From Zygnema cylindricum (taxonomy: Eukaryota; Streptophyta; Zygnematophyceae; Zygnematales; Zygnemataceae): 35,554 bases of DNA. The stretch lies in NCBI GenBank assembly GCA_037447655.1, contig JBBHKE010001322.1:77325-112878 (forward strand), read 5' to 3'. This document shows, in pieces, positions 11,395 to 23,519 of this stretch. A program made the translations under genes and the position numbers. Under the pieces are notes generated by a model. It ran no database searches, was not told the DNA's origin, and saw nothing but the letters and a program-made list of their open reading frames with translations. The first letter of the stretch is position 1; every line of letters begins with the position of its first letter.

Positions 11395-13528
11395 TACAAA
11401 CTCTTTGCGCTAAAAGAAATTGTTACCTTACTTACGCAAACTGTTAGCGATAACAGAAATTGTTATCTAACTTACACAAACTGTTTGCGCTAACAAAAAT
11501 TGTTACCTAAATTACACGAACTGTAAGCGATAACAAGTATTGTTATCTAAATTACAAAAAACAGTTTGTGCTAACATAATTTGTTAGCTAACTTACGCAA
11601 ACTGTTAGCGATAACAGGAATTTTTATCTAACTTACACAAACTGTTAGCGCTACCAAAAATGGTAACATAACTTACACAAATAGTTAGCGATAACAAGAA
11701 TTTTTACCCTAAATTACACAAACTGTTAGCAATAACAAGAGTTGTTACCTAAATTACACAAACAGTTAGCAATAACAAGAATTGTTACCGAAATTACACA
11801 AATTGTTGGGGATAACAAGAATTGTTACCTAACTTACACAATATGTTAGCAATAAAAAGAAATTTTACCAAAATTACACCAACTTTTAGCGAAAACAGGA
11901 ATTGTTACCTAAATTACACAAACACTTAGCGATTAGAGGAATTGTTATCTAAGTTATACAAACTACTAGCGATAACAAGAATTGTTATCTAACTTAAACA
12001 AATTGTTTGCGCTAGCAAAATTTTTTACCTAACTTACGCAAATTGTTAGGGCTAACAATAATGGTTACCTAACTTACACAAACTGTTAGCGATAACAAGA
12101 ATAGTTACCTAAATTACACAAACTGTTAGCGATAACAAGAATAGTTACCTAAATTACACAAACTGTTAGCGATAACAAGAATAGTTACCTAAATTACACA
12201 AACTGTTAGCGATAAAAGGAATTGTTACCTAAATTACACAAACAGTTAGCGGTAACAAAATTGGTTATCTAAATTACACAAAAAGTTTGTGCTAACATGA
12301 ATTGTTAACTAACTTACACAAACTGTTAGCCCTAATAATAATTGTTACCTAACTTACACAAACAGTTAGCGATAACAAGAATTGTGACCTAAATTACAAA
12401 AACTTTTATCGATAACAGGAACTGTTATCTAAATTACACAAATTGTTTGCGCTAATAAGAATTGTTACCTAACTTACGCAAATAGTTAGCGATAACAGGA
12501 ATTGTTATCTAACTTACACAAAATGTTAGCGCTAACAAGAATGGTTACCTAACTTACACAAACAATTAGCGATAACAAGAATTGTTATCTAAATAACACA
12601 ATATGTTTGCCCTAACAAAAAATGTTAACTAAGTTTCACAAACTAATAGCACTAACACGAATTGTTTGCTAACTTACACAAACTAAAATTGTTACTTAAC
12701 TTACACAAACTATTAGCAATAAGAAGATTTATGAACTAAATTACACAAACTGTTATCTATAACAGGAACTGTTATCTAAATTACACAAACTTTTTGCGCT
12801 AATAGGAATTGTTACCTAACTTACGCAAACAGTAAGCGATAACAAGAATTGTTATCTAACTTACACAAACTGTTAGAGCTAACAAGAATGGTTACCTAAC
12901 TTACACAAAATATTAAAGAAAATAAGAATTGTTACCTAAATTACACAAACAGTTAGCGATAACAAGAATTGTTACCTATATTACACAAACTGTTAGCGAT
13001 AACAAAAATTGTTACCTTAATTACACAAATTGTTAGCGATAACAGGAATTGTTACCTATATTACACAAACCGTCAGCGATAACAAGAATTGTTATCTTAA
13101 TTACACAAAATGTTTGCGCTAACAGGAATTGTTACCTAACTTACACAAACTGTTAGCGATAACAAGAATTGTTACCTTAATTATACATACTGTTAACAAT
13201 AACAGGAATTCTTACCTAAATTACACAAATAGTTAGCGATAACAAAAATTGTTACCTATATTACACAAAATTTTAGGGATAACAAAATTTTTGACCTAAA
13301 TTACACAAATTGTTAGCGATAAACAAGAATTTGTACCTAAATTATAGAAACAGTTAGCGATAACGAGAATTGTTACCTAAATTACACAAATAGTTAACAA
13401 TAAGAAGAATTGTTATCTAAATTACACAAATTGTTAGCGATAACAAGAATGGTTACCTGACTTACACAAACTGTTAGCGATAAGAAAGATTGTTCCCTAA
13501 ATTACTGAAACAGTTAGCGATCACAAGA
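11395..13528 (+). repeat. Copy 1 of a ~2.7-kb tandem segmental duplication in family B
   Basis: This segment matches about 14104-16196 through an ordered series of rare variants: CTCTTTGCGC, ACACGAACTGTAAGCG, TTACCCTAAATTAC, AATATGTTTGCC, a truncated unit near 12680-12695, the ATTAAAGAAAAT unit, and the 41-bp unit with ATAAACAAGAAT. The offset is 2709 bp at the left end and 2668 bp at the right. The change is explained mainly by extra copies of one unit in this copy (the triplet at 12081-12200). Confidence 0.75.
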
Positions 13529-14103
13529 ATTGTTATCTTAATTACACAAAATGTTTGCGCTAACAGGAATTAAAACCTAACTTACGCAAACTGTTAGCGA
13601 TAACAAGAATTGTTATCTCACTTACACAAACAGTTAGCGATTACAATAATTGTTACCTAACTTACACAAATTGTTTGCGCTACCAGGAATTGTTACCAAA
13701 CTTACACAAACGATTAACGATAACAAGAATTGTTACCTTAATTACAGAAACAGTTAGCGATAACAAGAATTGTTTTGTAAATTATCAAACTGTTTGCTCT
13801 AACAAGAGTTGTCACCTTAATTACACAAACAGTTAGCAATAATAGGAATTTTTATCTAAATTACACAAAATGTTTGTGCGAAGAGAAACTGTTATCTAAA
13901 TTACACAAACTGTTTGTGCTAATAGGAATTGTTACCTAACTTACGCAAACAGTTAGCGATAAAAGGAATTGTTATCTAACTTACACAATCTGTAAGCGAT
14001 AAAAAGAAATTTTACCAAAATTACACCAACTTTTAGCGATAACAAGAATTGTTACCTAAATTACACAAAAACTTAGCGATAACAAGAATTGTTATCTAAA
14101 TTA

Positions 14104-16196
14104 TACAAACTCTTTGCGCTAACAGAAATTTTTACCTTACTTACGCAAACTATTAGAGATAACAAGAATTGTTATCTATCTTACACAAACAGTTTGCGCT
14201 AACAAAAATTGTTACCTAAATTACACGAACTGTAAGCGATAACAAGAATTGTTATCTAAATTACAGAAACAGTTTGTGCTAACATAATTTTTTATCTAAC
14301 TTACGCAAACTGTTAGCGATTACAAGAATATTTATCTAACTTACACAAACTGTTAGCGCAAACAAAAATGGTAACCTAACTTACACAAACAGTTAGCGAT
14401 AACAAGAATTTTTACCCTAAATTACACAAACTGTTAGCAATAACAAGAGTTGTTACCTAGATTACACAAACAGTTAGCAATAACAATAATTGTTACCGAA
14501 ATTACAGAAATTGTTGGCGATAACAAAAATTGTTACCTAACTTACACAATCTGTTAGCGATAAAAAGAAATTTTACCAAAATTAAAACTACTTTTAGCGA
14601 TAACAGGAATTGTTACCTAAATTACGCAAACACTTGGCGATAAAAGGAATTATTATCTAAATTATACAAACTGTTAGCCATAACAGGAATTGTTATCTAA
14701 CTTACACAAACTGTTTGCGCTAACAAAAATTGTTACCTATCTTATGCAAATTGTTAGGGCTAACAAGAATGGTTACCTAACTTACACAAACTGTTAGCGA
14801 TAACAAGAATAGTTACCTAAATTACACAAACAGTTAGCGATAACAAGAATTTCAACCTAAATTACACAAATTGTTAGCGATAAAAGGAATTATTACCTAA
14901 ATTACACAAACAGTTAGCGATAACAAAAATGGTTATCAAAATTACACAAAATGTTTGTGCTAACATGAATTGTTAACTAACTTACACAAACTGTTAGCCC
15001 TAATAATAATTGTTACCTAGCTTACACAAACTGTTAGCGATAACAAGAATTGTGACCTAAATTACAAAAACTTTTATCGATAACAGGAACTGTTATCTAG
15101 ATTACACAAATTGTTTGCGCTAATAGGAATTGTTACCTAACTTACGCAAATAGTTAGCGATAACAGGAATTATTATCTAACTTACACAAAATGTTAGCGC
15201 TAACAAAAATGGTTACCTAACTTACACAAACAATTAGCGATAACAGGAATTGTTATCTAAATAACACAATATGTTTGCCGTAACAGAAATTGTTAACTAA
15301 CTTTCACAAACTAATAGCACTAACACGAATTGTTTCCTAACATACACAAACTGGATTTGTTACTTAACTTACACAAACTGTTAGCAATAACAAGAATTCT
15401 GACCTAAATTACACAAACTGTTATCTATAACATGAACTGTTATCTAAATTACACAAACTGTTTGCGCTAATAGGAATTGTTACGTAACTTACGCAAACAG
15501 TTAGCGATACCAAGAATTGAAATCTAACTTACACAAACTGTTAGCGCTAACAAGAATGGTTACCTAACTTACACAAAATATTAAAGAAAATAAGAATTGT
15601 TACCTAAATTACACAAACAGTTAGCGATAACAAAAATTGTTACCTATATTACACAAACTGTTAGCGATAACAAAAATTGTTACCTTAATTACACAAATTG
15701 TTAGGGATAACAGGAATTGTTACCTAAATTACACAAACAGTTAGCGATAACAAGAATTGTTATCTTAATTACACAAAATGTTTGCGCTAACAGGAATTGT
15801 TACCTAACTTACACAAACTGTTAGCGATAACAATAATTGTTACCTTAATTACACATACTGTTAACAATAACAGGAATTGTTACCTAAATTACACAAACAG
15901 TTAGCGATAACAATAATTGTTGCCTATATTACATAAAATTTTAGGGATAACAAAAATTTTGACCCAAATTACACAAATTGTTAGCGATAAACAAGAATTT
16001 GTACCTAAATTACACAAACAGTTAGCGATAACGAGAATTGTTACCTAATTTACACAAATAGTTAACAATAAGAAGAATTGTTATCTAAATTACACAAATT
16101 GTTAGCGATAACAAGAATGGTTACCTGACTTACACAAACTGTTAGCGATAAGAAAGATTGTTCCCTAAATTATTGAAACAGTTAGCGATCACAAGA
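14104..16196 (+). repeat. Copy 2 of the ~2.7-kb tandem segmental duplication
   Basis: It has the same ordered variant units as 11395-13528. Both copies share an odd interrupted unit: ACACAAACTAAAATTG in copy 1 (about 12676-12691) and ACACAAACTGGATTTG in copy 2 (about 15345-15360). The shared interruption shows descent from one longer segment and not independent amplification of single units. Confidence 0.75.
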
Positions 16197-16880
16197 ATTA
16201 TAACCTAAATTACACAAAATATTAAAGAAAATAAGAATTGTTACTTAAATTACACAAACAGTTAGCGATAACAAGAATTGTTACCTATATTACACAAACT
16301 GTTTGCGATAACAAAAATTGTTACCATAATTACACAAATTGTTAGCGATAACAGGAATTGTTACTTAAATTACACAAACCGTTAGCGATAACAAGAATTG
16401 TTATCTTAATTACACAAAATGTTTGCGCTAACAGGAATTGTTACCTAACTTACACAAACTGTTAGCGATAACAATAATTGTTACCTTAATTATACATACT
16501 GTTAACAATAACAGGAATTCTTACGTAAATTACACAAACAGTTAGCGATAACAAAAATTGTTACCTATATTACACAAAATTTTAGGGATAACAAAATTTT
16601 TGACCTAAATTACACAAATTGTTAGTGATAAACAAGAATTTGTACCTAAATTATAGAAACAGTTAGCGATAACGAGAACTGTTACCTAAATTACACAAAC
16701 AGTTAACAATAAGAAGAATTGTTATCTAAATTACACAAATTGTTAGCGATAACAAAAATGGTTACCTGACTTACACAAACTGTTATCGATAAGAAAGATT
16801 GTTCCCTAAATTATTGAAACAGTTAGCGATCACAAGAATTGTAACCTAAATTACACAAAATATTAAAGAAAATAAAAATT
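15579..16880 (+). repeat. 641-bp higher-order repeat, two full copies plus a third start
   Basis: The marker TATTAAAGAA begins at 15579, 16220 and 16861, giving two equal steps of 641 bp. That equals sixteen 40-bp units plus one base, the extra base lying in a unit that reads GATAAACAAG. The order of variant units between markers is conserved. The third copy diverges shortly after its start. The same block order is also present from 12911 and from 34241. Confidence 0.85.
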
Positions 16881-18318
16881 GTTATCTTAATTACACAAAA
16901 TGTTTGCGCTAACAGGAATTATAACCTAACTTACACAAACTATTAGCGATAACAAGAATTTTTACCTAACTTACACAAATTGTTTTTGATAATTAGAATT
17001 GTTACCTAACTCACGTAAACTGTTAACGATAACAAGAATTGTTACCAAAATTACAGAAAACTTAGCGATATCAAGAATTGTTACCTAAATTACAAAAACA
17101 GTTAGCGATAACAAGAATTGTTACCTTACTTACACAAATTGTTCGGCTACTAAGAATTATTACCAAACTTACACAAACGATAAACGATAACAAGAATTGT
17201 TACCTAAATAACAAAAACAGTTAACGATAACAAGGATTGTTTTGTAAATTATCAAACTGTTTGCTCTAACAAGAGTTCTCACCTTAATTACACAAACAGT
17301 TAACGATAAAAGGAATTTTTATCTAAATTACACAAAATGTTTGTGCGAACATGAATTGTTACCTAACTTATACAAACTGTTAGCAATAACAAGAATTGTG
17401 TCCTAAATTACACAAACTGTGAACGATATCAGGAACTGTTATCTAAATTACACAAATTGTTTGCGCTAATAGGAATTGTTACCTATATTACACAAACTGT
17501 TAGCGATTACAAGAATTGTTACCTTAATTACACAAACTGTTAGCGATAACAAGAATTGTTACCTAAATTACACAAACGGTTAGCGATAACAAGAATTGTT
17601 ACCTATATTACACAAACTGTTTGCGCTAACAGGAATTGTTACCTAAATTACACATACAGTTAGCGATAACAAGAATTGTTATCTTAATAACACAAAATGT
17701 TTGCGCTAACAAGAATTGTTACCTATATTATAGAAACAGTTAGCGATAACAAAAATTGTTACCTAAATTACACAAACAGTTAACAATAACAAAAAATGTT
17801 ATCTAAATTACACAAATTGTTAGCGATAACAATAATGGTTACCTGACTTACACAAACTGTTAGCGATAAAAAGGATTGTTCCCTAAATTACAAAAACAGT
17901 TAGCGATCACAAGAATTGTAACCTAAATTACACAAACAGTTAGCAATAAAAATAATTGTTATCTAAATTACACAAAAATTTTGCGCTAACAGGAATTGTT
18001 ACCTAACTTACGCAAACTGTTAGCGATAACAAGAATTGTTAACTCACTTACACAAACTGTAGGAGATAACAATAATATTACCCAACTTACACAAACAGTT
18101 AACGATAACATGAATTGTTATCTAAATTACGCAAAATGTTTGTGCTAACACGAATTGTTAACTAACTTACACAAACTGTTAGCGCTAACAATAATGGTTA
18201 CCTAAATTACACAAACAGTTAGCGATAATAATAATTGTTACCTAACTTACACAAACTCTTAACAATAATAAGAATTGTTACCTTAAATATAGAAACAGTT
18301 AGCTATAACAGGAATTGT

Positions 18319-18713
18319 TGTGTAAATTATCAAACTATTTGCGCTAACTGGAATTGTTAACTAACTTTCACAAACAGTTATCAATAAAAAGTATTGTCAC
18401 CTTAATTACACAAACAGTTAGCGATAACAGGAATTTTTATCTAAATTGCACAAAATGTTTGTGCGAACAGGAATTGTTAACTAACTTACACAAACTCTTA
18501 GCACTAACACGAATTGGACCTAAATTACACAAACTAATAGCGCTAACAATAATGGTTACCTAAATTACACAAGCAATTAGCGATAACAATAATTGTTACC
18601 TAACTTACACAAACAGTTAGCGATTTATAAATTGTTATCTAACTTACACAAACTGTTAGCGATAACAAGAATGGTTACCTTACTTACATAAACTATTTGC
18701 GGTAACAAAAATT
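18319..18713 (+). repeat. Diverged copy of the segment at 7046-7440
   Basis: It shares an ordered run of rare features with 7046-7440 at an offset of 11273 bp: ATTATCAAACTATTTGCGCTAA, AAAAAGTATTGTCACC, TAAATTGCACAAAAT, a shortened unit reading AATTGGACCTAAATTAC, and CTTACATAAACTATTTGCGG. Divergence is clearly higher than in the 21-kb pair, so this is an older exchange or duplication. Confidence 0.75.
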
Positions 18714-19829
18714 GTTACCTAAATTACACAAACTGTTAGCAATAACAAGAATTGTTACTTAAATTACACAAACAGTTAGAGATAACAATAATTGTTACCT
18801 AAATTACACAAACAGTTAGCGATAACAATATATGTTACCTAAATTACATAAACACTTAGCGATAACATGAATTGTTATCTAAATTACACAAAATGTTTGT
18901 GCTAACAGGAATTGTTAACTAACTTACACAAACTGTTAGCGCTAACATAAAGGTTACCTAAATTACACAAACAGTTAGCGATAACAATAATTATTACCTC
19001 ACTTACACAAATTATTAGAGCTAATAGGAATTGTTTTCTAACTTACACAAACTAATAGCGATAACAAGAATTGTTACCTATATTACACAAACTTTTAGCG
19101 CGTACAATAATGGTTACCTAAATTACACAAACAGTTAGCGATAACAAAAATTGTTACCTAACTTACACAAACTGTTAGCGATAACAATAATTATTACCTA
19201 AATTACACAAACAATTAGCAATAACATGAATTGTTATCTAAATTACACAAAATGATTGTGCTCACAGGAATTTGTTAACTTACTAACGCAAACTGTTAAC
19301 GCTTACACAAATTCTTACCTATATTATACAAAATTTTAGGAATAACATGAATTTTGACCTAAATTACACAAATTGTTAGCGATAAACAAGAATTTTTACC
19401 TAAATTATAGAAACAGTTAGCGATACCAAGAATTGTTACCTAAATTACACAAACAGTTAACAATAAGAAGAATTGTTATCTAAATTACACAAATTGTTAG
19501 CAATAACAAGAATGGTTACCTGACTTACACAAACTGTTAGCGATAAGAAAGATTGTTCCCTAAATTACACAAAGAGTTAGCGATCACAAGAATTGTAACC
19601 TAAATTACACAAAGAGCTAGCGATAAAAAGAATTGTTATCTAAATTACACTGCGCTAACAGGAATTGTAACCTAACTTATGCAAACTGTTAGCGCTAACA
19701 ATAATGGTTACCTAAATTACACAAACAGTTAGCGATAACAATAATTAAAACCTAAATTACACAAACAGTTAACAATAAAAAGAATTTTTATCTCACTTAC
19801 ACAAACTGTTAGCGATAACAAGAATGGTT

Positions 19830-21297
19830 ACCTAACTTACACAAACTGTAAGTGATAACAATACTATTTACTAAATTACACAAACAGTTAGCGATAACAT
19901 GAATTGTTATCTAAATTACCCAAAATGTTTGTGCTAACAAGAATTGTTAACTAACTTACACAAACTGTTAGCGCTAACAATAATGGTTACCTAAATAAAA
20001 GAAACAGTTAGCGATAAAAATAATTGTTACCTTACTTACACAAATTGTTAGCGCTAAGAGGAATTGTTACTTAAATTACACAAACAGTTAGCGATAACAA
20101 GAATTGTTATCTAAATTACACAAAATGTTTGCGCTAATACGAATTGTTACCTAACTTACACAAATTGTTAGCGATAACAAGAATGGTTACCTAAATTACA
20201 CAAACAGTTAGCGATAACAATAATTGTTACCTAAATTACACAAACAGTTAACAATAAGAACAATTGTTATCTCACTTACACAAACTGTTAGCGATAACAA
20301 AAATGGTTACCTAACTTACACAAACTGTAAGTGATAACAATACTATTTACTAAATTATATAAACAGTTAGCGATAACATGAATTGTTATCTAAATTACAC
20401 AAAATGTTTCTGCTAACACGAATTGTTAACTAAGTTACACAAACAGCTAGCGATAACAATAATTGTTACCTAACTTACACAAATTGTTAGCGCTAACAGG
20501 AATTGTTACCTAAATTACACAAACTGTTAGCGATAACAAGAATTGTTATCTAAATTACACAAAATGTTTGAGCTAACAGAAATTGTTACCTAACTTACAC
20601 AAACTATTAGCGTTAACAAGAATTGTTACCTTAATTACACATACTATTAGCGATAACAAGAATTGTTACCTAAATTACACAAACAGTTAGCGATAACATG
20701 AATTGTCACCTAAATTACACAAGCAGTTACCGATAACAAAAATTGTTATCTTAATTACACAAAATGTTTACGCTAACAAGAATTGTCACTTAAATTACAC
20801 AAACTGTTAGCGATAACAAGAATTGTTACCTTAATAACACATACTGTTAGCGATAACAGGAATTGTTACCTAAATTACACAGACAGTTAGCGATAACAAT
20901 AATTGTTACCTATATAACACAAAATTTTAGGGATAACAAGAATTTTGACCTAAATTACACAAATTGTTAGCGATAAACAATAATTTTTACCTAAGTTATA
21001 GAAACAGTTAGCGATAACAAGAATTGTTACCTATATTACACAAAATTTTAGAGATAACAAAAATTTTGACCTAAATTACACAAATTGTTAGCGATAAACA
21101 AAAATTTTTACCTAAGTTATAGAAACAGTTAACAATAAGAAGAATTGTTATCTAAATTACACAAATTGTTAGCGATAACAAGGATTGTTCCCTAAATTAC
21201 ACAAACAGTTAGCGATGACAAGAATTGTAACCTAAATTACACAAACAGTTAGCGATAAAAAGAATTGTTATCTTAATTACACAAAATGTTTGCGCTA
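19830..21297 (+). repeat. Family B segment duplicated on the far side of the retroelement block
   Basis: This segment corresponds in order to 27208-28517. The offset is 7378 bp at the left end and 7219 bp at the right, the difference (159 bp) matching four units missing in the right copy near 27781. Both copies contain a 479-bp higher-order repeat, marked by the unit reading ACAATACTATTTACTAAA (starts 479 bp apart in each copy), and a 121-bp repeat marked by ACACAAAATTTTAG. This copy ends exactly at the run of Ns. Confidence 0.8.
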
Positions 21298-21307
21298 NNN
21301 NNNNNNN
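21298..21307. other. Assembly gap (ten Ns)
   Basis: Ten undetermined bases separate satellite ending in GTTTGCGCTA from copia gag coding sequence. The length may be a placeholder. Any 5' LTR, primer-binding site and gag N-terminus of the first retroelement would lie here or are absent, so the left junction of the retroelement with the satellite cannot be read. Confidence 0.97.
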
Positions 21308-21308
21308 C

Positions 21309-21689
21309 AAGAGGCCTGCACCTGCAAATCCAAATTCAGTGAAAGACGATGAGAAAAAGAAAATGGATGAGTGGGACATCAAAGAAGTCAGAGCGAGGAA
21401 TCTTCTAATTCGAGGCCTTGCTGATAATCAACTGCGAAATGTCCTCCGATTCAAGACTTCGGCAGAGATGTGGGCTTCCCTCGAAACGACCCACAAGTTG
21501 TCTGGCATGACTGCACGCATCAAGCTAGGCAAGACTCTCATGACAACATTCTACCAAGAAGGGACGTCCATGGAGGCTTACACCTCTATGTACTCCAACC
21601 TGCTAGCCGAGGCACATGCAATCGGATGCACACTACCGTTGGATACGAAAATCACAATGCTTTTACTTTCTTTTCAGGTGGAACACTAG
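21309..21689 (+). pseudogene. Copia remnant 1: partial gag, ending in an in-frame TAG
   Basis: The frame is open from the edge of the gap (KRPAPANPNS) to TAG at 21687-21689, about 126 codons. The protein resembles the copia gag domain (UBN2 / retrotransposon gag type): a segment around ARNLLIRGLADNQLRNVL, then a step reading EMWASLETTHKLSGMTARI, then GTSMEAYTSMYSNLLAEAHA and LLLSF. In this family such proteins form the virus-like particle. The N-terminus is missing because of the gap. The same frame continues after the stop with typical gag sequence (PILTWLDQKAVTTWDWNEV), so the stop interrupts one gag gene and does not mark its natural end. A single base change could account for it. Programmed readthrough is possible but unlikely given the other lesions. 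Confidence 0.85.
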
Positions 21690-23441
21690 CCGATTCTCAC
21701 CTGGCTCGATCAGAAAGCAGTCACAACTTGGGATTGGAATGAAGTCGTTGAGTTACTGTTCAAAGATGAATTCAACACCATCGTCATGTCTCACTATGAG
21801 GCAAAGCTCGAGGGAAATGCATTGGCAAAAGCAAGTGACAAAAAGATTAGTGAGAAACATCGACGGGAAGGCAACAATGAGCTTGACAAGAAATGCTTCT
21901 ACTGCGGGAAGCTCGGTCACTTCATTGCAGAGTGCAGGAAATACGCTTCAGACAAGGAGCATGGTAAGGTAGACGAGACCAAATTGAAGAGGGGGAAAGG
22001 AAAGGTGAAGGAGAACGGAAGAGGCTCACATGCGATGATGGCGTCCTCAAACGAAACAAACTCCCTTGATTGGCTAATACACACGGGTGCCTCAGAGCAC
22101 ATGTGCTTTAAGAGAGAATGGTTCACAATTTTTTCCCCAATCACACCTACCCAAATCTTCATGGCCGACAACCATTCCACCTACGCAACAGGGAGAGGAG
22201 ACATTGATATAGAAGTGTTAGTCAACGGAAAACTGGCTTCAAGAACTATCAAGCAAGTCCTCTTCGTCCCGGAGTTTAAAAGGAATCTCTATTCAGTCAT
22301 CCAAAGGGAAGACACGGGAGTCCTAACAATATGGGAAAAGGGAGGTAAAATTAAGCTGACAAAAGACGGTGTTACAATGGCAGAAGGGGAGAGGATGGCA
22401 GATCGCACTAACCGACTAAAGTGTTCCCCGAAACTGAGACTAATGGCATTCGTCGCAAGCACCAATCACTCCACGTGTAAGATTGGAAACCAACTATCTG
22501 CACAAAGACGCACCACTGTCAGCACACTGGGTGCCACATCTGCGGTCATGGCGAACGCCACCACCAGCATACCGTCAGACGAACAAATACTATGGCATCA
22601 TAGACTCGGGCATGTCCACACCGATGGCATTCGACGGATGGTGAAAGACAAATTAGTCGATGGACTAAACATCACAAACGTAAAAGATACACACAAACCA
22701 TGCCATGGATGTGAGATGGGAAAATCCCACAAACTGCCTTTTCCCCAATCTGGAGGGAAGCGAGCCACGAGACCCCTCGAACTAATCCACACAGACGTGT
22801 TCGGCCCAACGAGGGTGGCCTCCTGCAGCGGCAAGAGATACGTGGTGTCGTTCATAGACGACTTCACACGAATGACACACGTATACCTATTGCGCCATAA
22901 GAGCGAAGTATTCGCACATTTCAAACTGTTCAAAGCAGCTGCCAAGAAAAAGCAAAAGGAACCCATCACAAGTATCAGGAGTGACAACGGAGGGGAATAC
23001 CTTTCGTTGGAGTTCAAGGCATTTCTTGCAGCCGAGGGGATCCAACACCAATTAACGGTACCACACACCCCGGAACAGAACGGGGTAGCCGAGAGAATGA
23101 ATCGAACCCTCATTGAGATGACACGGAGCATGATGGCCGTGAATCAAACAAGCTTACAGTTCTGGGGGGAAGCCCTCAACACTGCGGTATACCTGCGAAA
23201 CCGTTGCCCAACAAAGGCGTTAGATCATGCGACGCCATACGAGAAGTGGAACGGACACAAACCCGACATCTCACACTTGAAAGTTTTTGGAAGCAAGGCA
23301 TACGTTTATAACAGCAACAACCAAGGGGGCAAACTAGCAAGAAGGGCTAAAGTGGGGACATTCCTTGGGTACACGGAAGACTGCAAGGCATATCTTGTCT
23401 TTAACCACTCCACGATCACAGTGATGACAAGCATGAGCTGA
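21690..23441 (+). pseudogene. Copia remnant 1: gag C-terminus, zinc knuckle, protease, integrase (no RT)
   Basis: One open frame, continuous with the gag frame above. Residues below count from the ATG at 21786. A CCHC zinc knuckle lies at 37-50 (CFYCGKLGHFIAEC). The protease motif lies at 96-106 (WLIHTGASEHM), where the catalytic aspartate is replaced by His99 (codon CAC at 22080). The pre-integrase HHCC zinc region includes WHHRLGH (270-276) and CHGC (306-309). The integrase core has Asp337 (HTDVFGP), Asp400 (RSDNGGEY) and Glu436 (EQNGVAER), the DD35E spacing complete. The IN C-terminal segment has HLKVFGSKAYVY and GTFLGY. The frame stops at TGA 23439-23441, where a full element would continue to reverse transcriptase. 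Integrase residues look intact but protease does not, so polyprotein processing would fail. Confidence 0.92.
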
Positions 23442-23519
23442 TTTGAGACTACCCTTCTACTCTTTGCCTTGCGCTTTTTTATAGAGCTTTATAGAGCTTA
23501 AACTATTCAGGAGCTCCAG
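23442..23519 (+). other. Junction between the two copia remnants
   Basis: These 78 bp link the truncated pol of remnant 1 to the truncated gag of remnant 2. They contain a 10-bp direct repeat (ATAGAGCTTT then ATAGAGCTTA, 23481-23500). No LTR ends, target-site duplication or polypurine tract is visible. The part near 23500-23519 may already be remnant 2 gag (ELQ before LVEQKLVSYTY). The appearance fits end joining or non-homologous recombination between two different elements. Confidence 0.6.

Larger units (their letters stand above)
8919..21297 (+). repeat. Satellite family B, segment 2: 40-bp tandem repeat with higher-order structure
   Basis: About 309 units of the 40-bp repeat, all in one orientation, broken by the assembly gap at 21298. 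Higher-order structure is visible from rare variant units. A unit with ATTAAAGAAAAT in place of the palindromic core occurs at 12911, 15579, 16220 and 16861, the last three exactly 641 bp apart. Larger duplications within this segment are annotated separately. Most point differences are scattered, but some units are identical neighbours (12081-12200). No gene or RNA gene is seen in this stretch. Confidence 0.95.

Noticed and set aside
18354-18563. 69-codon frame in family B
   Set aside because: Entirely satellite. The protein is a degenerate repeat (LTNLHKLLALT, LHKLIALT) with the 40-bp unit period.
6201-21297. CRISPR-like array (short partly palindromic repeats at regular spacing)
   Set aside because: There are no unique spacers: the whole 40-bp period is repeat. 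The context is eukaryotic, with retrotransposons and no cas genes.
21470-21972. Two overlapping plus-strand frames (21470-21742 and 21616-21972) in remnant 1 gag
   Set aside because: They are out of frame with the gag and zinc-knuckle similarity, which stays in one frame through the TAG at 21687.
22598-23131. 177-codon minus-strand frame opposite the remnant 1 integrase, and similar antisense frames in 21917-26610
   Set aside because: They lie antisense to clear copia domains, have no recognisable domain, and are the usual shadow frames of a long coding sequence.
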